Source of the DNA: Gigaspora rosea
Taxonomy: Eukaryota > Glomeromycota > Glomeromycetes > Diversisporales > Gigasporaceae
Length of the DNA: 64,000 bases
Direction: 5' to 3'
NCBI GenBank assembly: GCA_003550325.1
Contig: QKWP01000242.1
Span: forward strand, 107,936 to 171,935
Part shown: positions 1-8,584 of the stretch, in pieces
Layout of the letters: each line of letters starts with the position of its first letter
Position numbering within the stretch: the first letter of the stretch is position 1
Notes under the pieces: generated by a model
The model's input: the letters and a program-made list of their open reading frames with translations, nothing else
Told to the model about the DNA's origin: nothing
The model's database searches: none
Position numbers and translations under genes: made by a program

Positions 1-97
1 CTAATCCTAATAATACTTGAGTTACTTCAGTTTTTACTTTTTCGAGAAAGTTTCTTAGTTTAGAAGTTCTTTCTTGATTATTATTTTGTTGTTCCAT
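1..97 (-). CDS. Partial ORF running off the left edge
   Basis: An ATG at 97-95 opens a frame of 32 codons that stays open to the window edge. The visible N-terminus (MEQQNNNQERTSKLRNF) is Gln/Asn-rich, then amphipathic and helical. It has the same orientation as the gene block to its right and starts about 95 bp past the transposase relic. I do not recognise it. It shows only that coding sequence continues to the left. Confidence 0.4.
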   Translation of the reverse strand, partial: MEQQNNNQERTSKLRNFLEKVKTEVTQVLLGL

Positions 98-190
98 TGA
101 ATGGTGAGTTGAAGCGAATTATTTTGGGGTTCTTTAAATACTTTCAGGGTTATTTACTTTGTAACCAGTTTTTGTTCCCGTCCCCAAATT

Positions 191-1145
191 CTAAGATTCT
201 ACAATTTCCTTTTGAAGTTTATCTTGAGTTTTTACTCCTTCTAAATCTTCAATTAATAATTCTTTTTTCATTACTTCAATCATTGCTTCCCACAGATCAT
301 TGTTTTGCCTATGCCAAATGTATTCCCAAAGATATGATTCAATCTTATCTTCAGTTCTGTTTCTGAATGGTATTCCTATTTTTATTCTGAGCCAGTTGGC
401 TTCAATAGTATTTGTGTAAACTCCTGTTTCAGGGTCTACAAAGTATTCTGAATGGTTTACAGTCTTATGATCAAATCCTAACATTGATGTTATGTTTACA
501 TAAGATTTGAAACAATCTGAATAAATAATTGATCCTTCTTCAATGTTATCTTTGATTAATTGTAATAATGTTGATTCTTTCTTATCAGGTATTGTTGTAA
601 CAAATATTTTGAATTCTTTTGTTCTTTCAAGCTCCAAATACCCACGCCCCTTTCACGGGTCTTCTGCAGTAGTATTTGTTTTATCCTATTTTGGATTCAT
701 CTAATTCTACAATGATTCTGGGTCCTCCTATCTTTTGTTTACAGAGTTGAACTTGTGATCCAACAAGATTTCTAATATTGTTGACGTGATACGTGATTAC
801 GTTTGACACAGTATCAGTGTAAATTGATATTGATGTCATGGGTACTTTTAGTAACCATAAATAGTATATTTCGATTACTCTATTTACAGGTAATTTGGCA
901 TTTTCAAACCATGAATTGGTAAATAGTGACTGTGTTTTTCTACAATTCCTATTGTTACAAATAAACATTTTGGCGTTTTTCTTATCAATCTTCATTAACT
1001 TGTTACATTTTGGACAATTTAACTCATTATAGATTATCCCTATTGTTTGTAAATATTTAATACATTCTAATTCATCTTCTAAGATTCCTTTAATCAAATA
1101 TCTAGCGGGTATTCCGCGGTTCTTTATCTTTATTTCAATTGTCAT
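191..1145 (-). pseudogene. ISXO2/IS1595-like (Merlin-type) DDE transposase, broken
   Basis: Two same-strand ORFs make one transposase. The first part (1145-681) has an N-terminal zinc ribbon (CPKC, then CNNRNC) and the first catalytic region, ending VELDESKIG. The second part (637-191) has IIYSDCFKSY, with the second Asp, and the family signature DPETGVYTNTIEANW. These are hallmarks of the IS1595/ISXO2 family, whose eukaryotic relatives are Merlin transposons. Between the halves, an in-frame TAA follows DESKIG at about 690, and a one-base shift lies near 636; the linking residues (RRPVKGAWVFGA) can still be read. The gene therefore cannot make a full protein unless these are assembly errors. 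It lies downstream of RNase H in the same orientation, where a retroelement would carry its integrase. It may equally be an independent transposon relic. Confidence 0.82.
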
Positions 1146-1149
1146 TTTC

Positions 1150-1299
1150 TCATGAATTTTTAATTATCATATTCATTAATATAATCGTAAGGTGGTGTTC
1201 ATTAAGATAAAATTCTTGTTTTAATTCTTCAGTTACTCTTATCAGGTATTCTGCACTGAAACAATTATAATATTCATAAGCTCCAATCATTTCAATCAT
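1150..1299 (-). CDS. Small 49-aa ORF before the transposase
   Basis: An ATG at 1299-1297 (MIEMIGAYEYYNCF) opens a 49-codon frame ending in TGA at 1152-1150, only four bases before the transposase ATG at 1145. The product is predicted to be mostly helical and has no motif I recognise. The tight spacing matches the rest of the block and suggests co-transcription with the transposase. It could also be chance in AT-rich DNA; spacing and orientation are the only support. Confidence 0.35.
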   Translation of the reverse strand: MIEMIGAYEYYNCFSAEYLIRVTEELKQEFYLNEHHLTIILMNMIIKNS

Positions 1300-1438
1300 T
1301 ATTTAAAGAGGTGTTTTTCCTGTGTACTTCCCTTATGCTTTTTGCATTTGCTATGATCCTTTTATCATATATTTATACCTTTTTGACTATTGCTATTTTT
1401 AGCCTTTTAATTCTACTTTATCATTTTTCTTTTTCAAT

Positions 1439-2299
1439 ATGTCTAATAATTTTGCTGATAATTACTCATCTGAAAATGATGAAACTTTTTCGGAGGTTGA
1501 CAATTCCGTATTCCTTGATGATCTCCTTGGTTTTCATACCCTAGATTATCAATCTTATCCTTCGGATTCCCTTATGCTTAAGATGCATTTTTATGTGAAT
1601 TCTAACCTCAAGACAGTTTGGATCTCTTATCCTTTGGCTCGTTTCCTTCATTGGTTTTATGGAGATGCCTCTCATATTAACATTGTGGTTAATAGAGTTG
1701 TTAATTCTCTTTTGGATGATGAGGGTTTTACCCTTCTCCGTTCTTCTCAATTTTCTTGGTTCCTTTATAGTAATAACGTCCTTAATGATACTGATTATAG
1801 GGATGTAATCCGCGAGCATGGTTGTGATCCTAATGATCCAAATTTTTCTCTAAAAGCTTTTCTTGAGGAGACTATTGATCTCGAGCTTTTCTCTGGTAAT
1901 AATGTTTATGATCCTGAAGTTGAGAGAGAAGATGGTTATAAGAAATGGGAATCTAGTCCCTTCCTAGATCTTACTCCCATTGAGGTAGAGATTTTAAATT
2001 TCTATAAAGGTTATTCCTCTGATAATTCAATAGTTACTGAATCTAACGAGATTTCTTGCGAGTATTTTGATGGTACAAGTATTCATGCTCTTTATTATTT
2101 AAAGGATTATCTCAATAGTGTTGAGGTTTCTGCTTGTTCCAGAGTGAATAATTCTGGTAAAGAATTTTCTTTGGATTTTTCTTGGTTAGATAGTCATAAA
2201 TGTCGTTTTTGTAATCATCTTATTTGTAATTGTTGGGCAGATTATACTGGTAGTGACGATAACAATGATTTCGATGATTTCGATTATGGTAGTGATTAA
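1439..2299 (+). CDS. Acidic 286-aa protein, convergent to pol, C-terminal CX2CX4CXC
   Basis: An ATG at 1439 opens 286 uninterrupted codons. It is the only substantial plus-strand gene in the block. The product is acidic with mixed, protein-like composition (not a low-complexity shadow). It ends in a cysteine cluster at about residues 255-265 (CRFCNHLICNC, spacing CX2CX4CXC), which could bind zinc, followed by an Asp-rich tail (DDNNDFDDFDYGSD). Its 3' end overlaps the end of the RNase H frame by about 80 bases on the opposite strand, so the two genes converge. An antisense ORF near the 3' end is known in some retroviruses and LTR elements, where products are often regulatory; applying that here is inference. 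I recognise no family. Confidence 0.65.
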   Translation: MSNNFADNYSSENDETFSEVDNSVFLDDLLGFHTLDYQSYPSDSLMLKMHFYVNSNLKTVWISYPLARFLHWFYGDASHINIVVNRVVNSLLDDEGFTLLRSSQFSWFLYSNNVLNDTDYRDVIREHGCDPNDPNFSLKAFLEETIDLELFSGNNVYDPEVEREDGYKKWESSPFLDLTPIEVEILNFYKGYSSDNSIVTESNEISCEYFDGTSIHALYYLKDYLNSVEVSACSRVNNSGKEFSLDFSWLDSHKCRFCNHLICNCWADYTGSDDNNDFDDFDYGSD

Positions 2300-4108
2300 C
2301 TATCACAATCTCTTTTTCTTCTTTCATTACTTTTTGTATTATTTCGTCTGTTGTTTTATTCTTATCACCAATATCTATATTTTTATTTGCTATTCTTGAT
2401 AATAAATCAGCTGCTTTGTTTTCAGCTCCTTCAATTCTGTGAATTTCGAAATCAAATTCTAACATTCTATAAATCCAATTTTCAATGATTCTACTTGTAC
2501 TCTTACTTTTCTTGTTTGCTGAGATGCCTGTTGCATCCGTATAAATATTTATTTCCTAATTTCCAATATAATGTCTCTATTGTTCTAGAAATGTAAAGAT
2601 TGCATACATTTCTCTTTGTATTGCAGGCCAATTTTGTTGACTTGCGTTTAATCCATGTGAGCCAATTTCTATAATTCGTCTTGTTGCTTTAGGCGGTTTA
2701 GAATAGTCTTTTTGTAGTTCCTCCTTTAAGAGTTCTTTACGAGATAACATATCTTTTACCTTGTAATGTTCTCGATCTTCATCTTCTTGATAAAGTATTG
2801 CTCCAATTCCGTATTGTGAAGCGTCACATTCCATAAAGAATGGTTTGTTAGGATCTGGGAATGATAAATATATGTTTCGTTTTACCTCTATTTTTAGTGT
2901 ATCGAATGCTTTTTGACATTCTTTAGTCCATTTAAAATCTTTGTTACCCGTTAATTCATATAACGGTGCTGCTATATCTGCAAAATTTAGGATATATGGT
3001 CTAAAATAATTCATAAATCCCATAAATGCTTGTACTTCCTTTTTGTTGGTTGGTTCAACTTTTTGATCTATTAATGCGGATTTCATTGCGTTTTTGTAGA
3101 TTTTACCATATGATACTTTGAAATTTAGTATAGTCGTTTCTTTGACCAAAAATTCACATTTACTTGGTTTTAGCTTCAAGCCCCCAATTTTGAGCTTTGC
3201 TAAAGTCCACTTTAGACAGTTTTTCATTTGTTCAGGCGAATTTGCTACGACTGTTAAGCCATCCATGTATATTTTTATCCAATCTTTTTCTATAATAGTT
3301 TATTCATTTCTCCTATCAGGTATGCTGGTGCTGTGGTTATTCCAAAGGGTAACCTTTTCCATAGGAAGATTCCAATCTTCCAAATCTGCTTGCAGTATAT
3401 TTCTGCGACTTAGGATGTATATTCAGCTGCCAATAAGCTAATTTTAAATCCATTGTTGTATAATATTTATGTAGAGATATGTCTTGTAGAAATTGCTGTA
3501 CATTAGGTAATGGTTGCTTAAACTTTAGTAAATGTTTATTAAGCCTTCTATAGTCTATTAATATAGCTTTTCTTCCATCCTTTTTAGTTATTATTTGTGC
3601 ATTACTTGCCCATTCACTATTTCCTGGATATATTACGTCATTTTTGACTAAATCTTCCATTAGTTCTTTAATAGTTTTTTCCTCTTCTGGAGTATATTTT
3701 CTTACTCCCTGATTTTTGTTATTAAGAGGTATATCTGAATCTGGTTTATTTGTTTCTAATACAATGTCAGCTATGTTATTTCTATTTACAAGAGTTGTTT
3801 TTCTCTAAACTCATTTACATGTTCTGTTAGTAAATCTCCAAGTATTTTCCATACTTCTGTTCCACATCTTTCTTTAAGTATTTTGATACGTTCTTTTTCA
3901 GTTTTTGTTATTTCATTTAGTGTAAGGTATTCTGATGTATCTTCATATGGTTCTAGGTTTCCAATATGTTCATTTTTGCTTATTTTTAAATCTCGTGCAG
4001 AGACATTCATTATGATGATTCTTTCCCCATTTGGTAATCCTGGTTGGATTGCTATTCCTTTTTCAGCCATTCGTAGTGGGGTTCCTACTACTACTTTGTT
4101 TGATTACA
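2220..4108 (-). pseudogene. pol: Ty3/gypsy-type reverse transcriptase-RNase H, frameshifted and catalytically altered
   Basis: Continues the 1150-aa ORF after a one-base shift near 4105. In order: the segment that precedes RT in gypsy pol (GIAIQPGLPNGERI); another shift near 3795; RT palm with KKDGRKAILIDYRRLN and TTMDLKLAYWQLNIHP; a shift near 3350 leading into LPFGITTAPAY; a further shift and stop near 3290-3305; then IYMDG at 3258-3269, where active RTs have YxDD. The thumb follows (LKPSKCEFL, FMGFMNYFRPYI), then RNase H with MECDASQYGIGAILY, QREMYAIF, IYTDATGIS and EGAENKAADLLSRI, so all four acidic positions are recognisable. At least four frame breaks plus Asp-to-Gly in the catalytic pair mean this copy should not be active. 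No integrase zinc finger or D,D35E core follows. Confidence 0.9.
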
Positions 4109-7100
4109 TGGTTGTATCTGTACACTTTGCATAGTATATGCGGGTATAGTAATCTTTTCATTACTATATATTTTTCCTTTTTTATTTTCTTGAATAATGG
4201 TTGGTATTTTTCTTTTCTTTTGTAGTTTATGTAAGTGGTTAAGTCGAATATGTAAAGTACTTTCTGATTTAGCATCGTCTTGTTCATTTTCTGTCTGATA
4301 TTCATCTTCGGTGTATCCATATCTTACTTGATTTTCTAGATTTTCTTTATTAGCTTGTTCTATTGCTTCATCAAGTTCTTCTTCATTTATTGATTCGTTT
4401 ATGGAATAATGATCATCATTTCCATATATTTCGTTAAATGATGGTAGTCTATCTGGTACCCAAGTATATGTTGTCCTTGTTTTTCCTTCCCAGGTATCTG
4501 TCACTGGTATTTTTTGATATAGTTGGTTATCTTCTATTTTGGTTGTGGGAGTTGTTGGATTATTACTATTTTCTCCAAATCCTCCTTGCTCTTCTTCTAT
4601 TTGTCTGTCAACTTGATTGATAGCGTCTTTTTCTTCTTCTTGGCTCCTTTTTGAGCTTGTAGTTCTAATGCTTGATGTACTTGGTGTAGTGTAATCATAG
4701 TTTTGAGTTCTTCTATGTTTATTATTACTAAAATCTTCGATTTCATCTAGAATTTCCCGTCTGAATAATTTTGGTATTTCTGGTATAGATGATCTACTAT
4801 GTTTTCTGTTGTAATAGTTTGGGCTTTCATCATAATTTATTGGTATTGGAGTATGTATTCTTTCATTTTCCTGTTTCCAGTCTGGATTAAGACGTGATGG
4901 TGTTGTTGGTCTTGAGCTTTGTACTGAGGATCTTCTTCCCCATGGTATTAAGCTTTTCCCTGTTTCATAAGCATTCCCTAATGCTTTGATTATTGGGTTC
5001 TTTTGAGGTGATGTAGTTTTTGGTATTTGATTATTCCGTTTTGACATTTGTGATAACCTTTCATCGTCATAAATGTCATCATTATCTGTTGGCGATATGG
5101 GTATTCCTACTGCCTCATTTTCTTTTTTAAACTGAGGATCTCTTGGTATGTTATATTTATCGTATGGTTGGTATGTAACTCTTCCAGTTACATCTGGTTC
5201 TAATCGTATTGGTTTTACTTTTTCTCTCTGATTGGATGTCTGTTGTTGAAGCATTTTATCAATATCTTTGGCATCATACATAGTATCTGCACAAAGTATA
5301 TTATAAAATTCTACCCTTTTATTATGTATTTTTTGTTTTGTTTTATCATTTTCACAGTATGTTTCTGCTTCGGCAAGTTTTGCCATTATTTCTCTTTGTT
5401 CTATTTCTTCCATACTTTTGAATTCTATTGCTTGAATTCCTAGTGTTCCTTCAATATCTGTTGTATATGCTTCATGCAATTCTTCTAATTCTTTTCGATT
5501 TGCATAGAATGTTGCATTATTTGCCTTATCCATTTCTAATAGATATTTATATATATATTCTCGTCTATTTTCTGCAAGTTCTGCATCATTTCCTATAGGT
5601 TTTACATCTGCAAATTTCTTTAATTTGTCTTCTATTTCTTCTTCAGTTAATCCATTCACATATCCATATTTGTTGTTGAGCATTTCAAGCCTTTCTTTAA
5701 GCTTTCTGAATGTTCTATCGATTTTCTCATCTTTTACAATGTTTCCTGAGGATATGGCTATATCTAATCTTTTTAATTTCGATCTTACTGTTTGTCCCAT
5801 TAGTTGTTTATTGGGTTTAGTTTCTTCTAGTTTTTCAGGTTCTTTACCTTTTTTACTTCCTTTTTTCGTTGGTAATATTTGATTAAGCGTTTCATCCATT
5901 TGTTTGAATACGTTTTCTTTATGGATTTCGTTTAATTTTTTCTTTCCTTGATTAGCAGGTCTTTCATTTTCTGCTTTAAAGGTTGTTCTTTGTAATTGTT
6001 CTGCAAGTTCGACGATGTCTTCATCTTCAAATTTGTATCCCATAGGTATTGCAGGTATATATTCTTCTCCTTGCTTTTGCAAGTCTTTAGATTGTTCTTT
6101 GTCTTTTTCCTTAGACCATTCTTTTGAACGTTTATCTCCCTCTAGGAGATCGTCTGCGTATTCCCTTAGTTTCATTACTTCATGTATTTGTGCAATTTGA
6201 TCAGATAATTCTATATTTGGTGTTTCAAGTACTACAGCACAGACCTCTTTATGCTGCATTATAGCTTTAAATACGTCTTGCGTTAAAGTAGCTGTTGGAT
6301 CTAGTATATGCGCATGTTTATCCATTCCTCTTCCAAATATTGCTTCTTGGGGATTGTTGTTTATATGTGCTAGCATTATTTCATGTCCATACATATTCAA
6401 TGTATTCTGGTATTCGTGTACACTTTTTCCTTGTCCTGCTGCCCAATAATGTTGGGTATCCCAGCAGATTGCTATTCTTTTTCTTGTTTTATTCTTGTTT
6501 CTATACCGTAACTCTTGGTCTATACTATTCAAGATATCCATGAGGTCAGCCAATGATGATCCAAAGCAATTTGTACTTGCACTATTTTCTAATAATATGC
6601 CTATGTCCAGGCCTTTTTCCTGTATCTTTTTTAGTATGTAGTTGATGTTTTCTATTACATCCTTCCTTTCTCGATCGAGTTTTGTTCCTAAATGTAATAC
6701 TGCCCATTTTATATTCATTTTTTCAGCGCGTTTTAATTCTTGTAATATTCTGGTTATTTTCCAATTGACTTTCTTTTCTCCATTATCATGTTTGTATAAT
6801 GGATCATTTACGAATAGTCCCAAGTTAAAATGTAATACCATTTTTAGTCCTATTTCTTTGTTACTTTCTATAATATTCATATCTTCTCTCTGATCTAGTT
6901 TCCCTTCTTTTACTGAATTATTTTCATATTTGAGAAATATTTGTACTATATTGGACTGTGTAATTATTGCAGTTCGTACAATTTCATTCCATTGAGAAGA
7001 TTCATGTTTTTCTACTTCTCCAATGGTTACTCCTACTAGTTTATTTCTCTTTTCATTTTTTTTGACTATTGCTTTTAGTCTTTTCAGCTGCTTGTCATAT

Positions 7101-7543
7101 GCTCTTGGTAATATATTTTGTATAAAATGTGAATTCCATTTTGGTGAATATTTGAGTTCTACCCATTTATTAGTATTCATTTTAGTTTCTTTTTCTTTCG
7201 CAATCGTAAATTGTACTTTCTTTTTCTTTTCGGGCAAATTCCTAATTTTTATTCTGTTAATGCGTTGGTTTGTCAACGGCAATTGTATCTTATTACTTTG
7301 GGCAATATTGTTGTCAAGACATCTTGTTTGATTGGTTTGGGTTTGTGTTGTTTGTTTCAATACGTGGTCATTTTTATAATGGTTTGAGTTCGGGTAATCT
7401 TTTTCGATTGCCACGTTGGGCGCCAACGAGGAATGTTCAACATGACAAGTTGCACCATCGTGTGCTTTAATCAAACCTTTTTGCAATTTAGTTAGGTGTT
7501 TGGGTTCGGGGTAACTGTTTTTAGATACCACGTTGGGAGCCAA
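4091..7543 (-). CDS. Pol ORF with endonuclease IV (Nfo)-like AP-endonuclease domain and long charged linker
   Basis: An open frame of 1150 codons. Residues about 230-445 read as an endonuclease IV TIM barrel. Each of the nine metal-ligand positions of bacterial Nfo has a counterpart: H238 (VLHFNLGLF), H284 (VLHLGT), E319 (LLENSAST), D362 and H365 (CWDTQHYWAAG), H393 (LAHINN), D408 and H410 (GRGMDKHAHI), E440 (VVLETPN). Nfo enzymes cut DNA at abasic sites. Residues about 110-225 are Lys-rich; 470-1120 are a long charged, Pro/Ser/Thr-rich region without recognised folds, leading into the pre-RT segment. There is no ATG at the 5' end: the frame is open from the in-frame TAA at 7564-7562 that ends the protease, and the usable start given here is TTG at 7543. 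It is in the same frame as the protease, so both may form one polyprotein by stop readthrough. Endonuclease IV is not a standard retroelement domain. Confidence 0.85.
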   Translation of the reverse strand: MAPNVVSKNSYPEPKHLTKLQKGLIKAHDGATCHVEHSSLAPNVAIEKDYPNSNHYKNDHVLKQTTQTQTNQTRCLDNNIAQSNKIQLPLTNQRINRIKIRNLPEKKKKVQFTIAKEKETKMNTNKWVELKYSPKWNSHFIQNILPRAYDKQLKRLKAIVKKNEKRNKLVGVTIGEVEKHESSQWNEIVRTAIITQSNIVQIFLKYENNSVKEGKLDQREDMNIIESNKEIGLKMVLHFNLGLFVNDPLYKHDNGEKKVNWKITRILQELKRAEKMNIKWAVLHLGTKLDRERKDVIENINYILKKIQEKGLDIGILLENSASTNCFGSSLADLMDILNSIDQELRYRNKNKTRKRIAICWDTQHYWAAGQGKSVHEYQNTLNMYGHEIMLAHINNNPQEAIFGRGMDKHAHILDPTATLTQDVFKAIMQHKEVCAVVLETPNIELSDQIAQIHEVMKLREYADDLLEGDKRSKEWSKEKDKEQSKDLQKQGEEYIPAIPMGYKFEDEDIVELAEQLQRTTFKAENERPANQGKKKLNEIHKENVFKQMDETLNQILPTKKGSKKGKEPEKLEETKPNKQLMGQTVRSKLKRLDIAISSGNIVKDEKIDRTFRKLKERLEMLNNKYGYVNGLTEEEIEDKLKKFADVKPIGNDAELAENRREYIYKYLLEMDKANNATFYANRKELEELHEAYTTDIEGTLGIQAIEFKSMEEIEQREIMAKLAEAETYCENDKTKQKIHNKRVEFYNILCADTMYDAKDIDKMLQQQTSNQREKVKPIRLEPDVTGRVTYQPYDKYNIPRDPQFKKENEAVGIPISPTDNDDIYDDERLSQMSKRNNQIPKTTSPQKNPIIKALGNAYETGKSLIPWGRRSSVQSSRPTTPSRLNPDWKQENERIHTPIPINYDESPNYYNRKHSRSSIPEIPKLFRREILDEIEDFSNNKHRRTQNYDYTTPSTSSIRTTSSKRSQEEEKDAINQVDRQIEEEQGGFGENSNNPTTPTTKIEDNQLYQKIPVTDTWEGKTRTTYTWVPDRLPSFNEIYGNDDHYSINESINEEELDEAIEQANKENLENQVRYGYTEDEYQTENEQDDAKSESTLHIRLNHLHKLQKKRKIPTIIQENKKGKIYSNEKITIPAYTMQSVQIQPCNQTK
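7411..7543 (-). repeat. Direct repeat carrying tRNA-Lys PBS-like cores inside the pol ORF
   Basis: On the minus strand TTGGCTCCCAACGTGG (7543-7528) and TTGGCGCCCAACGTGG (7426-7411) lie 117 bases apart. Each is followed by a similar stretch, so about 50 bp is imperfectly duplicated; the protein shows LAPNV twice. The second core agrees with the first 15 bases of the retroviral primer-binding site for tRNA-Lys1,2 (TGGCGCCCAACGTGG). An internal, coding position is wrong for a working PBS unless this junction was once next to an LTR. The match may be chance. Confidence 0.5.
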
Positions 7544-7561
7544 AGGCAGGTTTTTTTCACT

Positions 7562-8260
7562 TTAGACTAAGTCACTAGTTTTTCGAGCAAGGTAACTAGC
7601 TGCATGTGATTTTAATGCATTTTGGTCTTTCACAACCTTTTGTTGGATGATATGTTTATAATTTTGTACTGACATATGAGACTCATCCTCTGTCCTGATA
7701 TTTTTTAATTTGAGGTTCAAGGTGCGATCCGGGTTCCTGTCATATAACCGGTGTGATAGGTTCGTATATTGTTTTGGTGTGATGTCTTGGTATGATATTG
7801 GTTTCCCTTTTATGAGTACTATTTGACTTTTTCTGTCTTTAGTTATATCATATCGTGCTTGATCTACTTTTGACATTAATATGTAGGATTGTTCTCCTTC
7901 TATTATTGCTACTTTAATAGTCATTAGATAGTTTACTAGTTGAAATGTTACAGGTATTTTCCCATAATTTGCTATGCTAATTCCTCCTGGTATTATTGCA
8001 GAGAATTCTGCTTCTTTTGGTATTAGATGTAAGAGGTTCCATTCTTTTGCAACATTGTATGTCATTACGCTTGAGTTTGCTCCTTCGTCAAGAAGTATTT
8101 TAATAGGTTTTCCATTCATTAGTTCTATAAATTCATATGCTTTTTTGCCTTTTTTATTTGGTATTAACCATTGTGGTTTGCTTGGAAAATGACATGTTTT
8201 GAGAAGATATTTATAGTCCGAGTCTAATTGTGCTTTTTGGTACATTTCATTTGATAACAT
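7562..8260 (-). CDS. pro: Retropepsin-like aspartic protease (atypical DEGA active site)
   Basis: 232 codons from ATG at 8260; the same frame is open upstream to about 8381, so the true N-terminus could be longer or made by Gag-Pro fusion. Residues 50-65 read GKPIKILLDEGANSSVM, the position of the retropepsin loop D-S/T-G-A, but Glu59 replaces Ser/Thr. A flap-like stretch follows (AIIPGGISIANYGKI), then a second half (YILMSKVDQARYDI) without a clear hydrophobic-hydrophobic-Gly motif. Position between Gag and RT supports a protease role. It ends in TAA (7564-7562), after which the same frame continues into the Nfo-RT ORF. The altered active site makes catalysis uncertain. Confidence 0.6.
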   Translation of the reverse strand: MLSNEMYQKAQLDSDYKYLLKTCHFPSKPQWLIPNKKGKKAYEFIELMNGKPIKILLDEGANSSVMTYNVAKEWNLLHLIPKEAEFSAIIPGGISIANYGKIPVTFQLVNYLMTIKVAIIEGEQSYILMSKVDQARYDITKDRKSQIVLIKGKPISYQDITPKQYTNLSHRLYDRNPDRTLNLKLKNIRTEDESHMSVQNYKHIIQQKVVKDQNALKSHAASYLARKTSDLV

Positions 8261-8584
8261 TTCTTTGGCAGAGTATTTTTCATATTGGTTTCTAATATTT
8301 TCTTTATTAATAATTTTGTTATTAATACATTTAATTTCATTTAATGATATTTTGTTACTTTTGGTAACAGTTTTAACGTTGTGATATTACTCTTTGGTAC
8401 TTAGATTATTTCTACAGCCTTTTGTTTTGGGATTTGGTTCCTGAGTACCTTGCAGGTTCCCTTTAGAAATAATTTTTATGAATTTTATTCATATTTTGTT
8501 TGATGTTTACAGAGTTTACTCTAGTGTCTTCTTCACTTTTATAGCTTTCGTAGTCATCATCATTTCTGATGTTATTGACTCGTT

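Noticed and set aside
7550-7556. A AAA AAC slippery heptamer as a programmed -1 frameshift site
   Set aside because: It lies after the in-frame TAA of the protease, and the two ORFs are already in the same frame, so no shift is needed or possible there.
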